DNA of 64,000 bases. It comes from CAWUFC02 sp963921335 (GTDB lineage Bacteria; Pseudomonadota; Gammaproteobacteria; Pseudomonadales; Halieaceae). This document shows positions 24,290-32,256 of this stretch, piece by piece (position 1 is the first letter of the stretch; every line of letters begins with the position of its first letter). The DNA lies in contig CAWUFC020000001.1 of the NCBI GenBank assembly GCA_963921335.3, positions 2,356,001-2,420,000 of the forward strand. The letters are read 5' to 3'. A model generated the notes under the pieces. It did no database searches. It was not told where the DNA came from and saw nothing but the letters and a program-made list of their open reading frames with translations. A program made the position numbers and the translations under genes.

Positions 24290-25963
24290 TTAGCCGCTAA
24301 CCACTCTCAGCTTCGGCGCTACCGCGCCAGCCTTACGCTTGGCCTTGGGTCGCGCAGCCGCTTTCTTGGCCGGCGCTTTTTTACCGGCCGCCTTTTTCGC
24401 AGGGGCAGCTTTTTTCTTGGCAGCTGCTTTGCGTTTGGCCGGTGCCTTTTTCTTAGCTGCGGCTTTCTTTTTGCTCGCACCGGCACCCGCAGGCGCTTTC
24501 TTCTTCGCTGCAGCTTTGCGCTTGGCGGTCGCCTTTTTGCCGGTCTGCTTGCGAGTAGCAGACAGCAATTCGTCGTAGGATGCGTTCAGGCACTCGATAT
24601 AGAAAGCGGGGTCAGGCATGCACTCGCGATCACCCAGGACCGACATATTGACGCGCTCACCCTGCGAAAAGACCGTGTGGAACAGGCCCACGCCCGGAGT
24701 GAGTACACCCATGCCGTGGTACTGAACCAGCTTGGCACCAGCACAGAACAGGTCAAAATTGGGGCCCGGCACATTGGTGATAACCGTTGAGGTATTCAGT
24801 GGGATCAGCCGCGACCAGTGACCTTCAGTCCACATGCTGGCTACGGTTTTGCTAAGTGCCGGTGAAAAAATGCCTGCAATCTTCAGCGTGTCGACCAGCG
24901 GGCTGGACTCACCAAATTCCTTGGCAGCGACGGTGCTGCTGTTAATCGCTTTGAGTCGCTCGATTGGGTCGCTCAGGTCCGTGTGCAGCGATGAGAAGAT
25001 GGCGCCCACCTGGTTGTTGTCATCGGTCTCGCCACGGCGAGTACGCATATTGACAGGCAGGCTTGCCGCCAATGGCAGCTCAGGAGTTTCGCCCTTGGCT
25101 TCCAGGTAGCGCTGCATGGCTCCGCCAACAATCGTCAGGGCAACGTCATTCAATTTAACGCCGGCCGCATCCTTGATTTCTTTCATTTCGGTGAGCGAGA
25201 AATCAGTGGCGTCGAACACGCGGTGAGGGCCGACCGGATCGTTGAAGCGGGTTTTGGGAGACTGCACGTCGGGCATTTCGATTTCTTCGCGAGCCACTTC
25301 CATGGCGAACTTGCCGAGGTCCTTGACCAGGGAAACCGCGCCGCGAGCAATGCCCACACCATTACGTACCCGATTGACCATGGCTTTACCCAGCAGCTCG
25401 GTATTGGACGGGTTGCGATCGACCAGCAGGGGTTCATCCTGCACAGGGCCGCCGCCGTCGGGGTTTGGCGTCAGGTCGTGCAGTGCCGCCATAAAGGATG
25501 CGCCGCCAGCGCCGTCTACCAGCGAGTGGTGCATCTTGGTGTAAACAGCAAAGCTGCCTTTAGGCAGGTTGGGGATATTGTCCAGGCCCTCAATAATGTA
25601 GGCCTCCCAGAGGGGGCGGGACAGATCCAGCGGTCGCGCGTGCAGGCGAGCCACCTGAATGCACAGCTGACGCCAGTCACCCGGTTCGGGCAACGCAATA
25701 TGGCGCAGGTGAAACTCAACGTCGAAATTCGCGTCTTTCACCCAGTAGGGGCGATCGATGCCGCCAGGTACTTCTACCAGCCGGGTGCGAAAAAGGGGCA
25801 GGCGCTGCAGGCGCTGCTCAAAATTAGCGATGACCTGCTTGAAGCGGACAAAGCCGCCTTCAGCGGTTGAAGGGTCGTAAATGCCAAGTCCACCAACATG
25901 CTGGGGCGTGTTGCCCTGCTCAAGGTTGATGAACGCACTATCCAGGATACCAAGTTGTTTCAT
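24290..25963 (-). CDS. Wax ester synthase/diacylglycerol acyltransferase with an Ala/Lys-rich tail
   Basis: This is a 557-residue protein. The WS/DGAT acyltransferase motif HHSLVDG is at 145-151 inside the condensation-type N-terminal half, and the DUF1298 half follows (PLAASLPVNMRTR, TNVPGPNFDLFCAGAKL). It should transfer acyl-CoA to long-chain alcohols or diacylglycerol to make storage lipid. Residues about 470-550 are a tail of AAKKK-, APAKR- and AAPAK-type repeats, like histone H1, AlgP or PhaF; ordinary WS/DGAT proteins end near residue 460-470. The tail could tether lipid droplets to the nucleoid or to acidic surfaces, which is speculation. No strong ribosome binding site is seen. Confidence 0.9.
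   Translation of the reverse strand: MKQLGILDSAFINLEQGNTPQHVGGLGIYDPSTAEGGFVRFKQVIANFEQRLQRLPLFRTRLVEVPGGIDRPYWVKDANFDVEFHLRHIALPEPGDWRQLCIQVARLHARPLDLSRPLWEAYIIEGLDNIPNLPKGSFAVYTKMHHSLVDGAGGASFMAALHDLTPNPDGGGPVQDEPLLVDRNPSNTELLGKAMVNRVRNGVGIARGAVSLVKDLGKFAMEVAREEIEMPDVQSPKTRFNDPVGPHRVFDATDFSLTEMKEIKDAAGVKLNDVALTIVGGAMQRYLEAKGETPELPLAASLPVNMRTRRGETDDNNQVGAIFSSLHTDLSDPIERLKAINSSTVAAKEFGESSPLVDTLKIAGIFSPALSKTVASMWTEGHWSRLIPLNTSTVITNVPGPNFDLFCAGAKLVQYHGMGVLTPGVGLFHTVFSQGERVNMSVLGDRECMPDPAFYIECLNASYDELLSATRKQTGKKATAKRKAAAKKKAPAGAGASKKKAAAKKKAPAKRKAAAKKKAAPAKKAAGKKAPAKKAAARPKAKRKAGAVAPKLRVVSG
24314..24556 (-). repeat. Low-complexity DNA coding for the Ala/Lys-rich tail
   Basis: Imperfect tandem units coding for Lys-Lys-Lys-Ala, Lys-Arg-Lys-Ala and Ala-Pro-Ala-Lys recur through this stretch. 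Such DNA is prone to slippage, so the copy number may vary between strains. Confidence 0.6.
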
Positions 25964-26293
25964 TGTAACGCCAAGCCTCTGTGCTCGTGATTGTTTAAGT
26001 GTTTACCACGCCAACCCTGGGCCGGGATTGGATACAACTCAGTTATGCTTTTATTGGCTTTGTCGCCGCGTAATTTTCGGGGACCCTGCGACGGGCGCGC
26101 TTTTTACCATATCCAGCCTGCGGGCTCAAGATTGAGTATAGACCACGGGCTTTCAGCGCAGATGGAGGTACGCTGGTTCAGAATAGAAAACCGGGTTTGC
26201 TTGCGGGGATAGACTTAATGCGGTCTAATTAATCACATCTCATTAATATGTTCAGCTAGTCTGACATAAAGCTATTTTCTGGCAGGAAATGCT
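25964..26293. other. 330-base intergenic region between the WS/DGAT and DUF3604 genes
   Basis: This gap holds the promoters of two divergent genes. I see no convincing open frame or RNA gene. The right-hand 80 bases are AT-rich and include ATTAAT-N8-ATTAAT at 26228-26247, two copies of a self-complementary hexamer that could be an operator. CAGGAAATGCT precedes the DUF3604 ATG and supplies a modest ribosome binding site. Confidence 0.4.
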
Positions 26294-28486
26294 ATGCAGC
26301 GAACTCATTTGGTCGTGCTGTTTACCGTGGTGCTGGGTGCCTGCGCGGACCCATTGATGGATGGTGAGGTGACCGCGACAGCGCTTCCTGACGCGTCTGT
26401 CTCGGAGCGGGTAGTAAAGCAGGTGGCCGCGACAGCCGCACCTCATCGTGATCGGCAGATTCTGTTTGGCGACCTGCATACTCATACGTCGTTTTCGCCA
26501 GACGGTTTTATCCTGGGTATGCCCATGACCGGAGGCGAAGGTGTGCGCCCCCCCTCTGATGCCTGTGACTATGCGCGTTACTGTTCAGCGCTTGATTTTT
26601 GGGGTATCAGCGATCATGCGGAGGGCATTACGCCGCGCTTGTGGCAAGAAACCCGTGAGTCCATCCGCGATTGCAACGCCGTTGGCAATGCTGGCAATCC
26701 TGACCTGGTGTCGTTCCTGGGGTTTGAATGGAGTCATGTCGCCGCTATTCCGGAAGAACACTTTGGACATAAGAACGTGTTCTTTCGCGACACCGAAGAG
26801 GGCAAGGTGCCCATTCGCGCCATTGCTGCGCCACGCGAGCAGCTGGCCAAGGCTCCCATCCCAAGGTTTGCACAATTCGCCCTTGCAGCCATGGATTTTT
26901 CCAATCGCGACTTCTATATCAATCTGCAGTCCTACTATGACGAAATAGCCGCGACTACGATCTGCCCGCGAGATGTTCCCTCCGACGAGTTGCCAGAGAA
27001 CTGCCTGGAGCTGGCACATAATCCTGGAGAGCTGTTCTCCAAGCTGGACGACTGGGGTTATGACGCACTAGTGATTCCACATGGTAATGCCTGGGGCCTG
27101 AGTACGCCTCTGGGTACCACCTGGGACAAGCAGCTCAGCGATGAGTACCACGATCCGGATTATCAGAAGCTGATTGAGATTTACTCCGGTCACGGCAATT
27201 CGGAGGAGTATCGCGATTGGACCCCGGTGGTCGTCGACGAGGAGGGCGTGCACAGTTGTCCGCTGCCCCGCGATGATTTTCTGCCCTGTTGCTGGCGTGC
27301 AGGTGAACTAATAGAAGCACGCTGCGAGCAACCCGGATCTGCCGAGTGTGATGCCCGTGTGGCCAAAGCCCGGCAGGATTACTTGGATAACGGTATTTCT
27401 GGTCACCTGACGGTGCCCGGTGCCAAGGTTGAGGACTGGTTGAATTGCGGCCAGTGTGAGGACTGCTTTAATCCCGCCTTTAAACTGCGCCCCGGTGTTT
27501 CCACCCAATACGCGCTGACCCTCAACAAGCCCGAGAACGAGCCGGGCAAGCAGTCCTTTCGCTTTGGTTTTATCGGTTCCAGTGACAATCACAGGGCTCG
27601 CGCCGGCAACGGCTACAAGGAGATGGGTCGCCGGGCTGGTAATACTGAGACTATGGGTGTTGCCAAGCCCAATCGCTTTAATGCGCCCAAGCACGCCGGC
27701 GACCCTGCCGATCCCAATTCACGTCGGGTGGAGGACATGGGGCCGATCGGTCTGCAGGAGTTGCGCAACCAGGAGCGGCAGCAGAGTTTTTACCTGACCG
27801 GTGGACTGGTGGCGGTACACAGTGAAGGCCGTGATCGGGATGCCATCTGGCATGCACTGGACAACAAGCAGGTGTATGCCACATCGGGCGATCGCATCCT
27901 GCTCTGGTTCGACATGCTCGGCAGCGAGGGCGAGCGTTATCCCATGGGCAGCGAGCTGGAATATGCGCAGACGCCCCGATTTGAGGTCTCCGCTGCAGGC
28001 GCTTTTGAACAGAAGCCGGGTTGTCCCGATTACGTGACCGGCAGCCTGGGTCAGTCGCGCCAAAACAGCCTTTGTGCTGGAGAGTGTTATCACCCTGGCG
28101 ATCGGCGCAAGGCCATCACGCGCATTGAAGTGGTGCGCATACGCACCCGTGTACAGGCTGACGAATCCACCGCCAGCCTGATTGAAGATCCCTGGCTGGT
28201 GCTGCCCTGTGAACAGGACGACGGTGGCTGCAGTGTGCAGTTTGAAGATCCGGATTTTGCGAGTTCGCCCAGGGATACCAGTTATTACGTACGCGCTATA
28301 CAGGAGCCCACCCTGGCGGTAAACGCTGGCGGACTGCGTTGTGAGTACGATGAATCCGGTCGCTGCATTGCGGTGAACCCCTGTTATGGGGACTTTCGTA
28401 CCGACCGCCAGGATGACTGCCTGAGCCCCAATGAGGAGCGCGCCTGGTCATCCCCCATTTATGTCTTAGCGGAGTCAGAACAATGA
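26294..28486 (+). CDS. DUF3604 lipoprotein (first copy)
   Basis: This 730-residue protein has a lipoprotein signal ending LGAC (Cys17). The PHP-like metal site begins FGDLHTHTSFSPDG (His62, His64) and continues with GISDHAEG (Asp107, His108), VIPHGNA and GFIGSSDNHRARAGNG, all conserved in DUF3604 proteins. Many cysteines sit in the second half, as expected for an exported protein. DUF3604 is thought to be a metal-dependent hydrolase related to PHP phosphoesterases, but no reaction is firmly known to me. It overlaps the next gene by ATGA and heads a four-gene unit. A second DUF3604 gene lies 7.5 kb away on the other strand. Confidence 0.9.
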   Translation: MQRTHLVVLFTVVLGACADPLMDGEVTATALPDASVSERVVKQVAATAAPHRDRQILFGDLHTHTSFSPDGFILGMPMTGGEGVRPPSDACDYARYCSALDFWGISDHAEGITPRLWQETRESIRDCNAVGNAGNPDLVSFLGFEWSHVAAIPEEHFGHKNVFFRDTEEGKVPIRAIAAPREQLAKAPIPRFAQFALAAMDFSNRDFYINLQSYYDEIAATTICPRDVPSDELPENCLELAHNPGELFSKLDDWGYDALVIPHGNAWGLSTPLGTTWDKQLSDEYHDPDYQKLIEIYSGHGNSEEYRDWTPVVVDEEGVHSCPLPRDDFLPCCWRAGELIEARCEQPGSAECDARVAKARQDYLDNGISGHLTVPGAKVEDWLNCGQCEDCFNPAFKLRPGVSTQYALTLNKPENEPGKQSFRFGFIGSSDNHRARAGNGYKEMGRRAGNTETMGVAKPNRFNAPKHAGDPADPNSRRVEDMGPIGLQELRNQERQQSFYLTGGLVAVHSEGRDRDAIWHALDNKQVYATSGDRILLWFDMLGSEGERYPMGSELEYAQTPRFEVSAAGAFEQKPGCPDYVTGSLGQSRQNSLCAGECYHPGDRRKAITRIEVVRIRTRVQADESTASLIEDPWLVLPCEQDDGGCSVQFEDPDFASSPRDTSYYVRAIQEPTLAVNAGGLRCEYDESGRCIAVNPCYGDFRTDRQDDCLSPNEERAWSSPIYVLAESEQ

Positions 28487-29862
28487 AGAAAGCAGTGATT
28501 GCGGTAGCGGTATTGCTTGTCGCCGGCCTGATCTATTGGCAGACAGGTGGTGAAGAGCTGAAACAGAAAGCCATGATTGAGGCCGCCAGTATGGCGGGCA
28601 ATATGGCAGAGGATATGATGGGACGTGCTGACAGCGAACGTTCCAACCAGTTGCATCTGGTGCCCATTAGTGTCGAGAAGATTAACGATTACATCTATCA
28701 GGCCAGGGGTATTGGTAATACCCATGTCATCACGACCTCGGAAGGCCATGTGATGTACGACACGGGTATCAGTATCCAGGCGGCGAACCAGCTGAAGGCG
28801 CTGAAAGAGGTCATGCCCGAGGGGAAAATCACCCATATCATTGTCAGCCACTCTCATGCGGATCACAGTGGCGGGGTTAAATTCTGGAAAGAACCCGATA
28901 CCGAGATCATCGCTCACGCCGATTTCGCTGAAGAACAACGCTACCTGACCGAGCTGGAGCCTTATTTCTGGGATCGCAACCGCCTGTTGTTCCCATTTAT
29001 GCCGGAAGAGCCGACCCGCACCGGGATGTTGGCCTACGGGGGCGTAGAGCCGACCATTACTGTGGCGGACTGGCAGCTCTACGCCTTTGAGCAGGGGGGT
29101 GTGCGTTTTGAAGTCTACGGCACGCCGGGCGCTGAAGGGGCTGATAATGCAGTGCTTTGGCTGCCAGACGAAAAGATCCTGTTCTCAGGCGATACCTTTG
29201 GTCCCCTGTTTCCGCAGTTTCCCAATGTGTTCACCATGCGCGGCGAGAAAATCCGTAAGCCGATTGAGTACATTCGCAGCCTGGACCTGATGATTGCGCT
29301 GCAGCCTGAAGTGATTGTGCCCAGCCATTTCTCACCCGTGGTGGGGGTTGAGAACACAGTAGGCGGTATGGCGCGTATGCGAGACGCCGTGCAATATGTG
29401 CACGACGCGGTGGTGGCTGGCATGAATGACGGCAAAACCATGTATCAGCTGATGGAGGAAATTCAGCTGCCTGATGAACTCTACCTGTCGCAGGGGCACG
29501 GCAAAGTGTCCTGGGCGGTCAAGAGTATTTGGGAGTACTACGCCACCTGGTTTCACTTTGAATCCACCACTGAACTGTACCCGGTGCCGGTGCGTGAAGT
29601 GTACGGTGATGTTGGCGAGCTGGCGGGTGCCGATGCTCTGGTGACGCGTTCAGCGACTTACCGGGAGCAGGGCGATTGTGTGCAGAGCCTCCACTTGCTT
29701 GAGATGGCGCTTGCTGCGGCGCCGGGTCATACCGGGGCGCTGGCGGAGCAGCGACAGTGCCTTGAGATGATGCTGGAAGAGGCGCGCGTGTTGAACAACA
29801 CCTACGAGGTGATGTGGCTGGAAGCCCAGATCGCCAACACCCAGGCACTGCTGGATGGCTGA
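28483..29862 (+). CDS. Membrane-anchored metallo-beta-lactamase-fold hydrolase (alkyl sulfatase-like)
   Basis: This 459-residue protein has an N-terminal membrane anchor (AVIAVAVLLVAGLIYW, residues 4-19). The zinc motif HSHADH is at 123-128, followed by GTPGAEGADN and FSGDTFG metal-ligand regions. The C-terminal part (KTMYQLMEEIQLPDELYLSQGHG, then a helical repeat region with EQGDCVQSLHLLEMAL) resembles the dimerisation domain of SDS-hydrolase-type alkyl sulfatases. A periplasmic esterase or sulfatase role is inferred. It is coupled to DUF3604 upstream (ATGA) and overlaps the TetR gene downstream by eight bases. Confidence 0.85.
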   Translation: MKKAVIAVAVLLVAGLIYWQTGGEELKQKAMIEAASMAGNMAEDMMGRADSERSNQLHLVPISVEKINDYIYQARGIGNTHVITTSEGHVMYDTGISIQAANQLKALKEVMPEGKITHIIVSHSHADHSGGVKFWKEPDTEIIAHADFAEEQRYLTELEPYFWDRNRLLFPFMPEEPTRTGMLAYGGVEPTITVADWQLYAFEQGGVRFEVYGTPGAEGADNAVLWLPDEKILFSGDTFGPLFPQFPNVFTMRGEKIRKPIEYIRSLDLMIALQPEVIVPSHFSPVVGVENTVGGMARMRDAVQYVHDAVVAGMNDGKTMYQLMEEIQLPDELYLSQGHGKVSWAVKSIWEYYATWFHFESTTELYPVPVREVYGDVGELAGADALVTRSATYREQGDCVQSLHLLEMALAAAPGHTGALAEQRQCLEMMLEEARVLNNTYEVMWLEAQIANTQALLDG

Positions 29863-30475
29863 GCCCGCAGCTAATACTCGGCAACAAACCCGCGATGTGT
29901 TGCTGGCAACTGCGACGCGCCTGTTTGCAGAGCGTGGCCTCGACGGTGTTTCGCTGGCAGAAATCAATCGCGAGGCAGGTCAGCGCAATGCTACTGCGCT
30001 GCATTACCACTTCGGCGGCAAGCAGGGTTTATTGCAGGCGATCTTTGATAAGCATCGGCCGCGCGTGAATACCCTGCGTGAACAGCTCCTGGCAGAGCTG
30101 CCGGCGCAGGCCACTGCAAAGCAGGTGGTCAATCTGTTGATCAGCCCCCTGGCTGAGCAGGTACAGGACGGCGATGGGGGCTGTGATTACCTTCAGTTCC
30201 TGGCCCAGACCAACGCCTTGCCTGGTGCACAGCAGGGTCAGCTCGACCAGCACAATTCCAGCGTGCTGGATCAGCAGCGCCTCGCCTTCACACGCCTGTT
30301 GGAAAACCTGCCCCAGGATGTGGCCCGGCTGCGGGCAGGGTTCATGGTGCAGATGGTATTTGCAGCCCTGTCACGCTATGCGGGCCAGGTTCAGGAACAG
30401 GGTTTTGACCAGCAAAGCCACCTGGTTTTTGTCGAGGAGCTTACTGCCGCTGCGGCGGCTGTTCTGGCACAATAG
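29855..30475 (+). CDS. TetR-family regulator
   Basis: In this 206-residue protein, the TetR DNA-binding domain fills residues 8-55: TRDVLLATATRLFAERGLDG, then SLAEINREAG and ALHYHFGGKQGLL. The rest is a divergent ligand domain. It lies third in the DUF3604 operon, overlapping the hydrolase gene, and probably controls that operon. Confidence 0.92.
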   Translation: MAEPAANTRQQTRDVLLATATRLFAERGLDGVSLAEINREAGQRNATALHYHFGGKQGLLQAIFDKHRPRVNTLREQLLAELPAQATAKQVVNLLISPLAEQVQDGDGGCDYLQFLAQTNALPGAQQGQLDQHNSSVLDQQRLAFTRLLENLPQDVARLRAGFMVQMVFAALSRYAGQVQEQGFDQQSHLVFVEELTAAAAAVLAQ

Positions 30476-30479
30476 GCGG

Positions 30480-31784
30480 GTGTCGAAATCCGCTGTATCC
30501 CAGCGCCTGTTGGTGGCGCTTATTATCTCTCTGCTGCCCCTGGCGACTGTTGCCCAGTCGCGCCAGACGGCGGGAGTGCCAACCGCTTTCGGTCTCAAAT
30601 ACTATTTTACCGATGCGGTAGAGGCGGCCCTGCCAAAGGGCATATTGCGCAGTTCTCCGCGCAGCGATTACTGGCGAGAGCAGGTGCAGGAGCTGGAGTG
30701 GCAGGCTGGCCCCTACAATCCTGGTCTCTCGGAATTGCTGTCCCAGCAGGCGGACTATTTTCAGCTGCAAGGAGATCACGGTTCCGCCATCGCCAGCCTG
30801 ACGCGCGCTGTCCATGTCACCAGGGTCAACGAAGGCCTGCAGACTGAGCTGCAGATACCGCTGGTGCGTCGCCTGGTTGAAAATCATCTCGCGCAGGGAG
30901 ACCTGGGAGCAGCTGATGATCTCCAGGATTACCTGTTCTTCCTCTATCGGGAAAATCACGTGCAAGACAGTGTCGAGAGAGTCGATGCCAGTGTTGAGTT
31001 TCTGGACTGGCAGCGTCAGGCCTGGCTGGCAGAGCTTGGTGAGCAGCGCGAGAAGCGCCTTTATAACGCGGTACAGTTATTAGAGGATTTGCTGGACGAC
31101 GAGTTGATGCAGGCGCAGATGCCGTTGGCATCCCATCGACGGTTGGTGGAGATGCGCATGCGACTCTATTACCTGGTAGAGCAGGGTCGTTTTGGTGTGC
31201 CTGAGGATGTATTCAACGGCTCGCTCAATCGTGGATTCGGCAGCGATCCGGATTCGCAGATCACCCTTGAGGAGCGCCAGTTACAGAATCTGCAGCGTTC
31301 CGCTTACGGACGAGGGCAGCGTGATCTGGCGCTGTTAATCGAACGTCAGTATGCGGAGGGAGATGTATTGGCTGCGAACGCCACTCGCATTGCCCTGGCC
31401 GATTGGCACCTCTGGCACAACCAGAGCAAACGTGCACGGCTGGAGTATATCGACGCCTATAACGAACTCAGCCGGGAAGAATACCTTTCATACCGTGAGC
31501 AATGGTTGGCTCAACCGCGGGAACTGCCTGCGGGCGATGTGTATTTTGCCCCGATCGCACTGCGTGACCCGCAGCTCAACCGTATTCCAGTGCAAGCCAC
31601 TTTTATGGTGAATAAGCGCGGTCAGCCCAGGGATATTGACGTGCAGGTGTTGGTCGAAGGGCGTGCCGGTTTCCGCGGACAACTGACGCGCTGGCTGCGA
31701 GCTGCGCGCTTCCGCCCAGCAGTCATTGACCGCGAGCTGGTAGACAGCCCCATGGTCAGCCGCGAATACACTATTCTGTTTTAA
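30480..31784 (+). CDS. Secreted helical-repeat protein with a TonB-C-like end
   Basis: This 434-residue protein starts at GTG 30480, which gives a good signal peptide (VSKSAVSQRLLVALIISLLPLATVAQS); the ribosome binding site is unclear. The middle is helical and TPR-like (SLTRAVHVTRVNEGL, RLVENHLAQGDLGAADDLQ). The last 75 residues (QATFMVNKRGQPRDIDVQVL ... WLRAARFRPAVID) follow the TonB C-terminal-domain pattern. It may link a periplasmic process to an energised system, but this is a fold-level inference. It follows the TetR stop by four bases and overlaps the convergent gene by 14. Confidence 0.7.
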   Translation: MSKSAVSQRLLVALIISLLPLATVAQSRQTAGVPTAFGLKYYFTDAVEAALPKGILRSSPRSDYWREQVQELEWQAGPYNPGLSELLSQQADYFQLQGDHGSAIASLTRAVHVTRVNEGLQTELQIPLVRRLVENHLAQGDLGAADDLQDYLFFLYRENHVQDSVERVDASVEFLDWQRQAWLAELGEQREKRLYNAVQLLEDLLDDELMQAQMPLASHRRLVEMRMRLYYLVEQGRFGVPEDVFNGSLNRGFGSDPDSQITLEERQLQNLQRSAYGRGQRDLALLIERQYAEGDVLAANATRIALADWHLWHNQSKRARLEYIDAYNELSREEYLSYREQWLAQPRELPAGDVYFAPIALRDPQLNRIPVQATFMVNKRGQPRDIDVQVLVEGRAGFRGQLTRWLRAARFRPAVIDRELVDSPMVSREYTILF

Positions 31785-32256
31785 GCGGCGATGACGAGAA
31801 GCTGTGGCGCACCGGTTCGGTCATGTCCGGGTCGAAAAACACGGTACTCAACACTGGCTGGTTGCTGATAACCCAGGTCTCGTGCTGATGGCTGTTGAGG
31901 GTGACCGTCAGCTGGTTGGTGCCTTTACGCAGTAGGGATTGATCGATATGAATCCACTCGCTGTAGAGTCGAATGCGTTTGCGCCCATTGATCATGATGT
32001 GGGCGTGACCCTCCAACAGCTGGTTTGGTGCATCACCCGCGAGCTCGGGTGATTCCAGTTGGTAGTTGCGGACCACCAGCTGCAAATTGAAACCGTTGCT
32101 CTCATCTTTGTGCAAATACACCTGTAACTGGGGAAGCGTCGCTCCCTCTGGCACCAGTCGGGGAGTGTGATTGTGCACCACGGTTTGATCCATGGTCGTT
32201 TGCCCCGTGGCCGCCGTGGCGAACACAAGCAGCAATAGCGGCAGGCAATAGCGCAT
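31771..32256 (-). CDS. Secreted partner protein of the YHYH lipoprotein, unknown function
   Basis: This 161-residue protein has a signal peptide (MRYCLPLLLLVFATAATGQ). A conserved-looking core GHAHIMINGRKRIRLYSEW (from about residue 84) precedes a beta-rich end with NSHQHETW, which contains His-x-His. The ATG at 32256 overlaps the YHYH gene stop (ATGA), so the two are coupled; a metal-binding periplasmic accessory is possible. No known family was assigned. Confidence 0.7.
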   Translation of the reverse strand: MRYCLPLLLLVFATAATGQTTMDQTVVHNHTPRLVPEGATLPQLQVYLHKDESNGFNLQLVVRNYQLESPELAGDAPNQLLEGHAHIMINGRKRIRLYSEWIHIDQSLLRKGTNQLTVTLNSHQHETWVISNQPVLSTVFFDPDMTEPVRHSFSSSPLKTE

